Shown: positions 58,143-64,000 of the stretch, piece by piece
Position numbering within the stretch: position 1 is the stretch's first letter
How the letters are laid out: each line of letters begins with the position of its first letter
NCBI GenBank assembly: GCA_009823395.1
Contig: CM020504.1
Span: forward strand, 21,327,540-21,391,539
Length of the DNA: 64,000 nt
Direction of reading: 5' to 3'
Origin: Thamnaconus septentrionalis
Lineage: Eukaryota > Chordata > Actinopteri > Tetraodontiformes > Monacanthidae
Program-made: the position numbers and the translations under genes
Notes under the pieces: model-generated
What the model saw: the letters and a program-made list of their open reading frames with translations, nothing else
Told to the model about the DNA's origin: nothing
The model's database searches: none

Positions 58143-61100
58143 CCACCTGCGTATGGTCCCCCCTGTGTGTTCAGACTATTTCTGACCTTCTGAATGAGCA
58201 ATGGGGGGCTGCTGGCAGACAGAACGGCACCAGATCTGTTTGCCGCCAGTCTTAAATCCCATTCGCTGCACGTTTGTTTGTGTTTGCCGCCGCGTGATTG
58301 ACGGATTTTAGTTTGCGGGAGCATGTATGCACGGTTAAACACTTAAATGGAGCGCTACCAAAATGCCAGTCTTCTCCCGCAGGGCTCACCTCCGCTACTG
58401 ACAAGGCACATTAGGGCTGAGATTAATAGCGAAAAGCTGTGAAATCATAAAAGTAAAATCCCTTTATTCTCCAGTTTTAGCTCCAGTGCAACAACATCCT
58501 GCCAGGGCTTAAAGGGGTAAATCTCTATCAGGAGCTTTTTTTTCTCTTTCGTCTTTTCTTCTTTTCTGCTGACTTGATGTGATGGCAGTTGAGCTCGCCA
58601 GATATCACTGAGGTTGAATATTAAGGGATACTTTGCCCTAGAATTGTAATTTCACTCATTTAAAGATGAGATTCAATAACATAAACTTTGTTGTGTGAGC
58701 GATTTTTATTTGGCTAAACAAAGGTTGCAAGCAAACTACACACAAGAAAAACACACAATGCCCAAATATTGCACACAAGCTCGTAAGACACATCATAAAA
58801 TGGAACTGCAACAGAAATTAACACGATCACTAACACTGTAGGATCTGAAACTCGTGGCCAAAATGTTGCTCTTGTGGTGTAATCCAAGTGTCCAGAAGAC
58901 TCGCTAGTCCAAAGTCCACGCCAACAATTGTAGCATCCATTCACATCCATGTCTGTGTTACTTTACATGCCACAAGAACTTGTCGTACTCACTCAAGTTG
59001 ACATGAAAGTCTGCTAAGGAGGCCGAAGTGAGTTTTCTGGCACAGTGGGAACATAGTTGTTCCACATCTTCTGAATACTTGGATGACATTTCATGTTTTT
59101 GTCCTGGAACGCGGCCACCACGGGCTTCTTATCTGCACCAGCTTTGTCAAACTCCAGAGTCGTTATGGGGATTAGAAAATGTCACCACAGCGCCCCATCA
59201 CACAGAGTGGCGAGGAGAAAATGAGTGAAGCCTCAGTTTAGGGCGAAGTATCCCTTTAAAGTTTGCCAACGTCTGTTCTGATCTGGTAACAGTCGTCCAG
59301 CGGCTGGTGTGGAACAGCGTCGCTGAGCCGAAGTCTTCTGCTGGTTCTTGTTGTGGATCAGGAGACAGACCCGAGGTCCACTCGCTCCTCCTGCCGCTCT
59401 TTTGTATTCCTCTGGTCTTTGATCTGTAAGCTTCTTGTTACTGATCTGACTGCTGAGTGTATGTGTGTCTGTGTGTGTGTCTGTGGGGGGGCAGAGAATG
59501 GGAAATGAAATGGGGAGTGAAAAGTGAAAAATGGATGCACTTGTCTGCAATCACAGAGAGAATTGCTTGCCACACAGTTCCGCCGATGACGACTGTCACC
59601 CGCAAGTCTCGACATTGTTACGGGAGATCACTGTTGCGTTGTCACAAAAGTTTCCTCAAAGGAGTGCAGACTCCCAAATTTGCTCAGATGTAATTAGACT
59701 GATGTTGGCAAATTTTGAAGGGAAAACGATTTACTTTTTTTGGGCCCCTCTGAAGATCGAACACAGTAAAAGGCCACAATACTTCAAAACAGCTGCAGTT
59801 GTCTGTTATCATTTCAGTCTCAGGTTGTTTCCTTGCTCGGTTTTGCCCGGTCGGTTTGTATTTACTGGGGTCGATTTATTCTGTTTTAAAACCAGAGAGC
59901 TTTTCTGATTTATCACTTTGCTCCTGATTCAGCACATTTTCAGGACTCCGCTGAGTTTATAGTTTGGTAAGATTTGTGGTTTCAGTGCAGAGAATGTGTC
60001 TGTCTCCACAGATGCATCCTATAATAGATTACATTTGTGGGATTTTATTTTCTTTTTCAGTTTATATCTTGAAGGCGGTTGGTCATTGTCACACCAGTCA
60101 GCACTTCCTAGTTCTTATTTCTCCACAATGTTGGTTATTTATATGGCTTCTCAGTGAATTTAATATATCATTGACTTTCAATCTCTTCCCGTCATTAAAG
60201 TCAAGTTTTATCAAAGCGGTGGAACAAACCTGCACGATAGCGCATCTTTCGGATTGATTTGTCATACACGGACATCTAGTGGATGTGTTGAAGAACTGCA
60301 TCTTAAATTCTTTTTCTGTGTTGTATCGTTGTGTTTCTCCTCACCAGCATAACGTCCAACCACAACGTTTCTCACGATCGTTCTGCATTCTACGATGCTT
60401 AGTTCTTTTTTTAGGCTTCACTTCTTAAAACTTGGAACTCTCTCAGATTTGACCTTTTTTGCTACATATCACACTGCATCCCCTCACATACTCTTCTAAC
60501 AGTACAGGAAGAAGCAAGTCCCTGATTTAGCCTGGAGAACAAATAAGCAAAAACAAACTTTGAAGGATAATTTCAAATGACGTTTCAAAATGAATTTATA
60601 GGTTTGTTTTTCTTGGAAATTTTAAATTCTCTTTGTGTGTACTTAAGACGTGTAATGGGAAATATGTATTCTTGGCCTCTCGTGTAATCTGTTAGTTTCA
60701 TGGTAACCTTCTTCACTGTCGCTCAACCTTCTCGAGACATTCTCCTCGTGTCCCGCCAGGGTGAGGTATTCTTTGTTTTGTCTCCTCTCATCCTCCCCTC
60801 CCCTTTCCTTATCCTCGTCCTTCCCAGTCCACTGTATAAGAGACCTCCATCTCCTCCTGTTGCATCTGCTCTGTTGGTGGTACTTTGTTTGTGCCTCGGA
60901 TATCCGATCATTTTATTTCTGTTTATTAAATTACTTATTTACTCAGCATTTCTGCATCAGTATCTTCGCTCTTTTCCACAACAGACGCAAACATAAAGAC
61001 TTTGAGGATGAAAACTAGAACAGGGAGAGTGAAAGTGCGCATTCCTCTCTCTGTCATGACTTGTGTACAACACAAAAAACAGACTCTCATGCATCTTTGA

Positions 61101-64000
61101 CAGCGATGAGTAGGAGTGAAAGAGTTCAAGCACCTTGTGGAGGAGAAAAACAAATCATGTGTTACATCTTCTCTGTACTTATTATAGCCTGTCAACCTAA
61201 AATCAACCCTTAAATCCAAAAAGGATGAGACAAGTTGATGGTTTTAGGCATTGATATAGTTCATCATATTTACCTCTAACTACATGAAGACCTCAGCAAC
61301 ATGCAGCAGGATGAGAGTGAGCGGGAAGTGCAAACAAAGTCCAGGACAATAAGTGTTAATCATTTAACAATAAGTCAATAAGTGATAATATAAGGAACTG
61401 TGTTGTTTTGTTTTTAATGATTTGTTTTGTCTTTTTTCATCCAGGTGCTCAACCTGGTGCAGTCCTATGTGACGCTGCGTGTTCCTCTCTACGTGTCGTA
61501 TGTGTTCCACTCACCAGTGGGAACAGGTGGCTGGCAGCACTTTGACCTGCAGTCGGAGCTGCGGCTCACGTTTGTGTACGACACGGCCATTCTGTGGAAG
61601 GACGGCATCGGCAGCCCACCGCAGGCCGAGCTCCAGGGTAGGTGGCTCGGGAGGTTCAAATCACTGTTGCTCCTCTTTTCGCATTTGTTTCTGGAAGCCA
61701 AAACACTCCCAATAAACTTGAAATCCAGTCAATAAAAATGTCCTTTTTTGGTGATATTTTATGCCAGGTGCGCTCTACCCAACCAGCATGCGCATCAATG
61801 ACCAAGGACGCCTGGTGGTAAACTTCCGCACCAAGGCCCGCTTCAGGGGTCTGTTTGTAGAGTCTCACTCTGCAGGCAGAGTAAAGAGAGCTGGTAAGAT
61901 TTGATCTTGACTCTGTTAATAATTTCACCTGTTGAAGTGTTAAAGTGGTTCACCCTGGACTTGACTCGTGTGCTGAAATCCTTCTCAAAGCTACCTCCGT
62001 GTCGTCCATGGTGATGAGTGTGGATCACCCTGGCCTGACTTTCAATCTGACGCGGGTGAGGAGTGAGCCCACCTACAACCAGCCGGTCCAACAGTGGACC
62101 TTCACCTCTGACTTTGCTGTAAGTGCTCACTGTGCTGTGCCGTGTATCTGTCCCTGCTCCTCAGTCTGCCTGCTTCTATCTTTTTTTCTATATAAATCCT
62201 CCACCTCTGACTCTTGCAGGTGAGGGATTATTCTGGAACCTACACAGTGACACTGATTCCCTGCACCACAGCACAGAACATGGAGTACACCGTTCCACCT
62301 GTGTGCAGTCCTCGGGAGCCAGTCGTCTTCGACCTGGACATCAGGTTTCAACAAGTACGCTGTTCCTGTTTGCTTTCACCAGAGCAGTGGTTTTTAATTT
62401 GTCATCTGCAAATTGTTCTTATTCTCTCTGTGACCATCTTCCTTTTACGCCTCCCTGTAGGTGAGCGACCCTGTGGCGGTGGAGTTCAGTCTGAACACTC
62501 AGCTCTTCCTGTTGTCTAAGAGGAATTTGTGGCTCTCTGATGGCTCCATGGGATTCGGTCAGGAGAGTGACGTGGCCTTCTCTGAAGGTTTGTCTCTTTT
62601 CCTTCACTCAACACTGAATGAGAATGAATTGTGTTCTTTTCAAGCACAAATCGGCAAGACCACATATTCCCAAAAGGATTGTTTGGCCTTACCTAGTTGA
62701 CAGTTTTATGGCTCATAGAAGAAGAGAAGAGATATGATCCAAAAAAAAAATTATTACTGCTATAAAAAAGAGAAAAAAAAAACTCCCTATGGTTAATGCT
62801 TTTATCCACCTCCAGGTGACGCCATCTACGGCCGTGTCATGGTAGACCCTGTTCAGAATCTGGGAGACTCTTTCTTCTGCAGCATAGAGAAGGTTTTCCT
62901 CTGCACTGGCGCTGATGGATACGTACCAAAGTACAACCCGACCAAATTTGAATTTGGCTGCCTGGCGGACTCCCCCTCACTGCTGTACAGATTCAAGATT
63001 CTTGTGAGTTTATTCCACTTTCCAGCATGACCACCACACTTGTGTTGATTAGATTTGTATCTTACGGCCCACTAAACCCTGTCATGTGAAGTATTCATAA
63101 CGTGAGCCACAATTTTGAAAAGCAGAAAAACACTAACATTTGATTTTACGTTAATAAAATCGATAATAATAATAATTAATAATAATAATAATACTTGTTT
63201 TATTCTTTTTCCTAAATGTCACTCATCACATCAGGACAAGGCTCAGCCAGAGACTCAAGCAAGCGTGTTTGGGGATGTTGCTTTTAATGCCTTGCTGGCA
63301 CTGGATGATCCATCAGCCATGTCCCTCGTCCGACAGCCAGGCTCCGATGGCTTCAGGCTGGACTCCACAGCCTTGTTCCAGGTCTGTACCACCATGCTGT
63401 TCCTCAACAGGCAATGACGGTACAACAGCACAACAAAATCAAGACGGAAAAATGTCAACTTTTCATGCAAACATCCTATGGTTAAAAAAGGAAACCAAAT
63501 ACAGAACATGTGCATGCTCTGCAGGACAGTGTGTAGTACACTTCTACAAATTTCCTTCCTTCATTTTTTAAACATTTGCACATTCTTTCTCAACTTCAGG
63601 TTGCCGCCGGCCGAGAGTGGTTCATTCACACCATTTACACGGTCCGCTCCAAGGAGAATGCAAACCGCGGCATTGGAAAGCGCAGCCTGGAGTACCACTC
63701 GCTGTCCTCCGCAGGCGGCAGCCTCCCCTCGACCCAATCTGGCAGCAGGGGTCCTCGCCCCAGGAGGTCGGTCGGCAACGAGGTCCCGGAGGTGGCCGAG
63801 GACATCGGCGTGGACAACAACCGCGGCACAAATATCATGCACATCGCTCTGGACCGCACCAAACGTCGGGCGGGCGTGTCGCCGAACGAGTTGCTCACAA
63901 ACGCCCTGGAAAGCGGCGAGCTGAACGCGGAGGATGGAGAGGAGGGCGTGGTGACGGTGGTGGGGGCGCTGGTGGGGCTGCTGATGACTGTTCTCATCAT
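13405..64000 (+). CDS. frem2: frem2, FRAS1-related extracellular matrix protein 2 (24 exons, 3' end cut)
   Basis: Frem2 is a large type I membrane protein of the Fraser complex with Fras1 and Frem1. It is deposited in the basement membrane, where it holds embryonic epithelium to mesenchyme; loss causes Fraser syndrome in people and blistering in model animals. The 24 exons join with matching phases into 9,227 coding bases (about 3,075 codons); human FREM2 is about 3,169 aa, also from 24 exons. The order is signal peptide, N-terminal region, twelve CSPG repeats, five Calx-beta domains, conserved C-terminal region, furin-like sites and transmembrane helix. Lack of VWC and furin-type cysteine repeats excludes FRAS1. 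Lack of a C-type lectin domain, with a membrane helix present, excludes FREM1. The window ends inside the helix, so the cytoplasmic tail, stop and 3' UTR are missing. Teleosts have frem2a and frem2b; I cannot tell which this is. Confidence 0.96.
18377..21228 (+). other. frem2: frem2 intron 1
   Basis: This 2.85-kb intron runs from donor GTAAGG to acceptor CATTGCAG. It contains a MITE-like element (19797-20144) and a short C-run; I see no gene in the rest. Confidence 0.85.
19797..20144. mobile_element. MITE-like TIR element in frem2 intron 1
   Basis: The left end has CAATGTGTAGGATTT (19805-19819). The right end has AAATCTTGCACACTG (20123-20137), its approximate inverse. The interior is non-coding and about 350 bp in all. 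The terminal motif also appears at the right end of repeat sequence in intron 14 (56932-56963), which suggests one family. No target-site duplication was confirmed. Confidence 0.5.
21229..21318 (+). CDS. frem2: frem2 exon 2: CSPG repeat 12 continued
   Basis: This 90-nt exon (phase 1 in and out) encodes [20 protein letters not shown] and then [10 protein letters not shown]. It supplies the D.F.FSVED end block of CSPG repeat 12. The acceptor is CATTGCAG and the donor is G/GTGAGA. NAT is a glycosylation sequon. Confidence 0.96.
27357..27381. repeat. (CA)n microsatellite
   Basis: About twelve CA units in frem2 intron 2. Confidence 0.93.
28079..28105. repeat. (CCTG)n microsatellite
   Basis: Six to seven tandem CCTG units in frem2 intron 2. 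Confidence 0.93.
28342..28680. repeat. Long (CCTT)n polypyrimidine tract with 35/70-bp higher-order repeat
   Basis: About 340 bases of nearly pure C/T sequence. The right part is organised in 35-bp units at 28516, 28551, 28586 and 28621. Units alternate between starting TTCC and ATCC, so 28516-28585 and 28586-28655 are identical 70-mers by eye. Lys/Arg/Gly-rich frames on the minus strand are only translated repeat. Confidence 0.95.
29385..29411. repeat. (GT)n microsatellite
   Basis: About thirteen GT units in frem2 intron 2. Confidence 0.93.
29508..29579. repeat. (CA)n microsatellite
   Basis: About 36 uninterrupted CA units, followed by a T-run, in frem2 intron 2. Confidence 0.95.
31346..31421. 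repeat. (GGA)n microsatellite
   Basis: Imperfect then perfect GGA units in frem2 intron 2. Gly-rich or Leu-rich frames here are repeat translation. Confidence 0.93.
31849..31892. repeat. (GT)n microsatellite near exon 3
   Basis: About 22 GT units lie 168 bases before frem2 exon 3, next to a retroelement-like tail. Confidence 0.95.
31920..32026 (+). repeat. Retroelement-like 3' tail ending in (GATT)n
   Basis: TGCACAGTTGTATGTACAAC, then AATGACATTAAACCTTTGATT and about seven GATT units, resembles the 3' end of a fish LINE or SINE with a tetranucleotide tail. It ends 33 bases before exon 3, so it overlaps the usual branch-point zone. The family is not identified. Confidence 0.5.
32060..32206 (+). 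CDS. frem2: frem2 exon 3: CSPG-Calx-beta junction
   Basis: This 147-nt exon (phase 1 in and out) spans residues 1688-1736. It reads [20 protein letters not shown], then [20 protein letters not shown] and FLGETSFI. It closes the CSPG region and opens Calx-beta domain 1. The acceptor is TTCTGCAG and the donor is G/GTCAGT. Confidence 0.96.
33030..33066. repeat. Perfect inverted repeat, 17-bp arms, 3-base loop
   Basis: The left arm AAAGCACTCATTGAAAA (33030-33046) is the exact reverse complement of 33050-33066, with TTC between. It would fold as a tight hairpin in RNA or a small cruciform in DNA. No neighbouring exon or terminator explains it. Confidence 0.95.
35831..35866. repeat. (GAA)n microsatellite
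   Basis: About eleven GAA units in frem2 intron 3, with a CTC-rich run about 50 bases downstream. Confidence 0.93.
36883..36978. repeat. (GT)n microsatellite, 96 bp
   Basis: About 48 uninterrupted GT units in frem2 intron 3, one of the longest dinucleotide tracts in the window. Confidence 0.96.
37493..37909 (+). mobile_element. tRNA-derived SINE with perfect 12-bp target-site duplication
   Basis: The SINE body is 37505-37897. Its head has a pol III A-box-like TGGCGCAGTGGTTAGCGC and a B box GGTTCGATTC. The body continues with TGTGTGGAGTTTGCATGTTC and AACATTCTAAATTGTCCGTA, and the tail is (GAAT)n. TAATTGTCTTTG at 37493-37504 recurs exactly at 37898-37909, the mark of LINE-mediated insertion. 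The consensus-like body is a family I recall as abundant in percomorph fish. It inserted in sense orientation in frem2 intron 3. Confidence 0.9.
39614..39844 (+). CDS. frem2: frem2 exon 4: Calx-beta domain 1
   Basis: This 231-nt exon (phase 1 in and out) encodes residues 1737-1813. It begins [20 protein letters not shown] and includes the Calx-beta signature [20 protein letters not shown]. The acceptor is ACTCTCAG and the donor is G/GTCAGT. Calx-beta domains bind calcium in other proteins; calcium binding here is inferred. Confidence 0.97.
39845..44429 (+). other. frem2: frem2 intron 4
   Basis: A 4.6-kb intron with CA runs near 40690 and 43848 and a CTG/CCG-rich stretch at 41171-41238. No gene was seen. 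Confidence 0.8.
41171..41238. repeat. (CTG/CCG)n trinucleotide repeat
   Basis: Interrupted GCT/GCC units in frem2 intron 4. The poly-Ala, poly-Cys or poly-Arg frames are translated repeat. Confidence 0.9.
44430..44555 (+). CDS. frem2: frem2 exon 5: Calx-beta domain 2, first half
   Basis: This 126-nt exon (phase 1 in and out) reads [20 protein letters not shown], then [20 protein letters not shown] and QQ. V.E..G....PV.R.GD is the N-terminal Calx-beta pattern. The acceptor is CCGCACAG and the donor is G/GTACGG. Confidence 0.96.
44556..46119 (+). other. frem2: frem2 intron 5
   Basis: A 1.56-kb AT-rich intron; no repeat element or gene was recognised. Confidence 0.8.
46120..46371 (+). CDS. frem2: frem2 exon 6: Calx-beta domain 2, second half
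   Basis: This 252-nt exon (phase 1 in and out) encodes residues up to about 1939. It has [20 protein letters not shown] and the classic Calx-beta block [19 protein letters not shown]. The acceptor is CTCCACAG and the donor is G/GTAAGC. Confidence 0.97.
47317..47349. repeat. (CT)n microsatellite
   Basis: About sixteen CT units in frem2 intron 6, followed by CA-rich sequence. Confidence 0.92.
47735..47855. repeat. (TA)n microsatellite, about 100 bp
   Basis: A long alternating TA tract with a few CA or TG interruptions. It is fully self-complementary and so a likely site of strand slippage and assembly error. Confidence 0.95.
48476..48515. repeat. (CA)n microsatellite
   Basis: About eighteen CA units in frem2 intron 6. 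Confidence 0.93.
48689..48727. repeat. (GT)n microsatellite
   Basis: About nineteen GT units in frem2 intron 6. Confidence 0.93.
50813..50962 (+). CDS. frem2: frem2 exon 7: Calx-beta domain 3, first half
   Basis: This 150-nt exon (phase 1 in and out) reads [20 protein letters not shown], then [20 protein letters not shown]. The V.E..G...V.V.RTG pattern opens a Calx-beta domain. The acceptor is CTGCCAG and the donor is G/GTGAGC. The following intron is only 84 bases. Confidence 0.96.
51047..51256 (+). CDS. frem2: frem2 exon 8: Calx-beta domain 3, second half
   Basis: This 210-nt exon (phase 1 in and out) begins [20 protein letters not shown]. It contains [20 protein letters not shown], then [20 protein letters not shown]. 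The usual D..YEG.E motif is expanded here to [12 protein letters not shown]. The acceptor is AACACAG and the donor is C/GTGAGT. Confidence 0.96.
51257..52085 (+). other. frem2: frem2 intron 8
   Basis: 829 bases; no repeat element or gene was recognised. Confidence 0.8.
52086..52283 (+). CDS. frem2: frem2 exon 9: Calx-beta domain 4, first half
   Basis: This 198-nt exon (phase 1 in and out) reads [20 protein letters not shown], then [20 protein letters not shown]. The [11 protein letters not shown] segment matches the Calx-beta middle. The donor G/GTGCCT is a weak match to consensus, but the reading frame into exon 10 supports it. Confidence 0.95.
52284..52692 (+). other. frem2: frem2 intron 9
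   Basis: 409 bases with a CA-rich spot near 52431 and a strong pyrimidine tract before the acceptor. No gene. Confidence 0.85.
52693..52857 (+). CDS. frem2: frem2 exon 10: Calx-beta domain 4, second half
   Basis: This 165-nt exon (phase 1 in and out) reads [20 protein letters not shown], then [35 protein letters not shown] is the conserved Calx-beta block. The acceptor is ACTCCAG and the donor is A/GTGAGT. Confidence 0.97.
53036..53218 (+). CDS. frem2: frem2 exon 11: Calx-beta domain 5, first part
   Basis: This 183-nt exon (phase 1 in and out) reads [20 protein letters not shown], then [29 protein letters not shown]....IPV.R.GD and [10 protein letters not shown] are typical Calx-beta sequence. 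The acceptor is CACCCCAG and the donor is G/GTGAGC. Confidence 0.97.
53219..54806 (+). other. frem2: frem2 intron 11
   Basis: 1.6 kb with one copy of a 190-bp dispersed repeat (54144-54333) and a CA-rich stretch just before exon 12 (about 54745-54780). No gene. Confidence 0.8.
54144..54333. repeat. 190-bp dispersed repeat, copy A
   Basis: It is clearly related along its whole length to 56639-56829. Shared blocks include CGATTTTTAATTTCATCCTA, CCTGCTTTAGTCCAGTGGAG and CAGGGTTCACTCTCCATCCA. The two copies lie in direct orientation in introns 11 and 14. Confidence 0.85.
54807..54937 (+). CDS. frem2: frem2 exon 12: Calx-beta domain 5, second part
   Basis: This 131-nt exon (phase 1 in, phase 0 out) reads [20 protein letters not shown], then [37 protein letters not shown] is the Calx-beta block with a degenerate YEG.E. 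The donor is CAG/GTGGGT. This is the first break in the run of phase-1 introns. Confidence 0.96.
54938..55640 (+). other. frem2: frem2 intron 12
   Basis: 703 bases; no repeat element or gene was recognised. Confidence 0.8.
55641..55799 (+). CDS. frem2: frem2 exon 13: end of Calx-beta 5 and linker
   Basis: This 159-nt exon (phase 0 in and out) reads [20 protein letters not shown], then [20 protein letters not shown]. It closes the last Calx-beta domain and starts the conserved C-terminal region of FRAS/FREM proteins. The acceptor is TGGGCAG and the donor is G/GTGAGT. Confidence 0.96.
56009..56312 (+). CDS. frem2: frem2 exon 14: C-terminal conserved region
   Basis: This 304-nt exon (phase 0 in, phase 1 out) begins [20 protein letters not shown]. 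It continues with [20 protein letters not shown] and a segment [20 protein letters not shown]. The paired cysteines suggest a disulfide-bearing fold. I do not assign a named domain. Confidence 0.96.
56313..57131 (+). other. frem2: frem2 intron 14
   Basis: 819 bases, much of it repeat: copy B of a 190-bp repeat (56639-56829) and a MITE-like terminus (56932-56963). Confidence 0.8.
56639..56829. repeat. 190-bp dispersed repeat, copy B
   Basis: Counterpart of 54144-54333, differing by scattered substitutions and small indels. It is followed at 56932-56963 by AAATCCTACACATTG, the inverse of the terminus seen at 19805. The 190-bp sequence may therefore be part of a larger non-autonomous transposon. 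Confidence 0.85.
57132..57263 (+). CDS. frem2: frem2 exon 15: C-terminal conserved region
   Basis: This 132-nt exon (phase 1 in and out) reads [20 protein letters not shown], then [33 protein letters not shown] is a very conserved FREM2 stretch as I recall it. The acceptor is CTTCGAAG and the donor is G/GTACGT. Confidence 0.96.
57264..57668 (+). other. frem2: frem2 intron 15
   Basis: 405 bases with a long pyrimidine-rich 3' half; nothing else was recognised. Confidence 0.85.
57669..58000 (+). CDS. frem2: frem2 exon 16: C-terminal conserved region
   Basis: This 332-nt exon (phase 1 in, phase 0 out) includes [20 protein letters not shown], FRYs-like [20 protein letters not shown] and [20 protein letters not shown]. 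The acceptor is CCTGGCAG and the donor is CAG/GTGTGT. Residues run from about 2484 to 2594. Confidence 0.96.
58086..58141. repeat. (GT)n microsatellite
   Basis: About 27 GT units with one AT and one GC interruption near the left end, about 85 bases after exon 16. Confidence 0.94.
58621..59259. mobile_element. TIR element with TTAA edges, possibly piggyBac-like MITE
   Basis: The left end TTAAGGGATACTTTGCCCTA (58621-58640) is mirrored by TAGGGCGAAGTATCCCTTTAA (59239-59259). The roughly 640-bp interior has no transposase frame. TTAA at both edges would fit piggyBac-type insertion, but an extra A at the right end leaves this open. Confidence 0.6.
61445..61637 (+). CDS. frem2: frem2 exon 17: C-terminal conserved region
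   Basis: This 193-nt exon (phase 0 in, phase 1 out) reads [20 protein letters not shown], then [20 protein letters not shown] and [20 protein letters not shown]. It is near-identical to recalled human FREM2, so this is among the most conserved parts. The donor is G/GTAGGT. Confidence 0.97.
61768..61893 (+). CDS. frem2: frem2 exon 18: C-terminal conserved region
   Basis: This 126-nt exon (phase 1 in and out) reads [20 protein letters not shown], then [20 protein letters not shown] and RA. The acceptor is ATGCCAG and the donor is G/GTAAGA. The basic AGRVKRA end looks less conserved than the rest. Confidence 0.94.
61991..62118 (+). CDS. frem2: frem2 exon 19: C-terminal conserved region
   Basis: This 128-nt exon (phase 1 in, phase 0 out) reads [20 protein letters not shown], then [20 protein letters not shown]. 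The preceding acceptor CTCAAAG has a poor pyrimidine tract, but introns 17-20 are all about 100-130 bases and the frame is continuous. Confidence 0.95.
62220..62354 (+). CDS. frem2: frem2 exon 20: C-terminal conserved region
   Basis: This 135-nt exon (phase 0 in and out) reads [20 protein letters not shown], then [20 protein letters not shown]. Two cysteines flank the [14 protein letters not shown] block. The acceptor is CTTGCAG and the donor is CAA/GTACGC. Confidence 0.97.
62461..62587 (+). CDS. frem2: frem2 exon 21: C-terminal conserved region
   Basis: This 127-nt exon (phase 0 in, phase 1 out) reads [20 protein letters not shown], then [20 protein letters not shown]. The donor G/GTTTGT is weak by consensus but is supported by frame and homology. 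Confidence 0.96.
62816..63003 (+). CDS. frem2: frem2 exon 22: C-terminal conserved region
   Basis: This 188-nt exon (phase 1 in, phase 0 out) reads [20 protein letters not shown], then [20 protein letters not shown]. Three cysteines ([14 protein letters not shown] and GCLADSPS) are present. The acceptor is CTCCAG and the donor is CTT/GTGAGT. Confidence 0.97.
63235..63381 (+). CDS. frem2: frem2 exon 23: C-terminal conserved region
   Basis: This 147-nt exon (phase 0 in and out) reads [20 protein letters not shown], then [20 protein letters not shown]. The acceptor is ACATCAG and the donor is CAG/GTCTGT. Confidence 0.96.
63600..64000 (+). CDS. frem2: frem2 exon 24 (partial): juxtamembrane region, furin-like sites, TM start
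   Basis: The acceptor is CTTCAG; the exon enters in phase 0 and is open to the window edge. It begins [20 protein letters not shown], then [20 protein letters not shown] (63756-63767) and RTKR/R (63855-63866) fit the furin R-X-[KR]-R rule. Family work reports proprotein cleavage of Fras/Frem ectodomains, which would release them to the basement membrane. [18 protein letters not shown] begins at 63946 and is the transmembrane helix, which the window cuts. The cytoplasmic tail and stop lie beyond 64000. Confidence 0.96.

Larger units (their letters stand above)
58001..61444 (+). other. frem2: frem2 intron 16
   Basis: A 3.4-kb intron with a GT microsatellite (58086-58141) and a TIR element (58621-59259). 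The remainder shows no gene. A stretch near 60850-60990 is weakly like a retroelement end. Confidence 0.8.

Noticed and set aside
60850..60990. Possible LTR or retroelement end (TTTATTAAATTAC followed by CAGCATTTCTGCATCAG)
   Set aside because: The resemblance is weak, with no paired LTR, primer-binding site or coding remains seen.

Overview
This window is vertebrate genomic DNA, almost certainly from a teleost fish. It shows GT-AG introns, dense CA/GT and other microsatellites, Tc1-type and MITE-like DNA transposons, and a tRNA-headed SINE of a type common in fish. Two protein-coding genes are present, both on the + strand. No prokaryotic operon, CRISPR array or rRNA was seen.

Bases 1-4730 hold the 3' half of ufm1, the ubiquitin-fold modifier. 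Three coding exons (43-82, 2350-2382, 4657-4730) encode residues 40 to the stop; the 5' exons lie upstream of the window. The two introns carry a palindromic dead Tc1 transposon and a terminal-inverted-repeat element. The predicted tail after the conserved modifier Gly83 is GRGD rather than the human SC.

Bases 4731-13404 are intergenic, with a candidate ufm1 poly(A) signal near 5148 and promoter-like sequence just before the next gene.

Bases 13405-64000 hold nearly all of frem2 (FRAS1-related extracellular matrix protein 2). I traced 24 coding exons whose phases join without a break into about 3,075 codons. The order is signal peptide, N-terminal region, twelve CSPG/NG2 repeats (eleven and a half in one 4,972-nt first exon), five Calx-beta domains, a conserved C-terminal region, two furin-like sites, and the start of the transmembrane helix, where the window ends. 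From family knowledge, Frem2 works with Fras1 and Frem1 in the Fraser complex that anchors embryonic epithelium to mesenchyme, including in fin folds. I cannot tell frem2a from frem2b.

The order ufm1 then frem2, in the same orientation, matches the human chromosome 13 arrangement as I recall it, which supports both calls. The two genes are not functionally linked as far as the sequence shows. The remaining DNA is intronic: simple repeats, a SINE with perfect 12-bp target-site duplications, MITE-like elements, a perfect 17-bp-arm hairpin and a 70-bp duplication inside a polypyrimidine tract. I found no convincing undescribed biological system. The most notable points are the unusual ufm1 tail, the palindromic Tc1 element and the hairpin.
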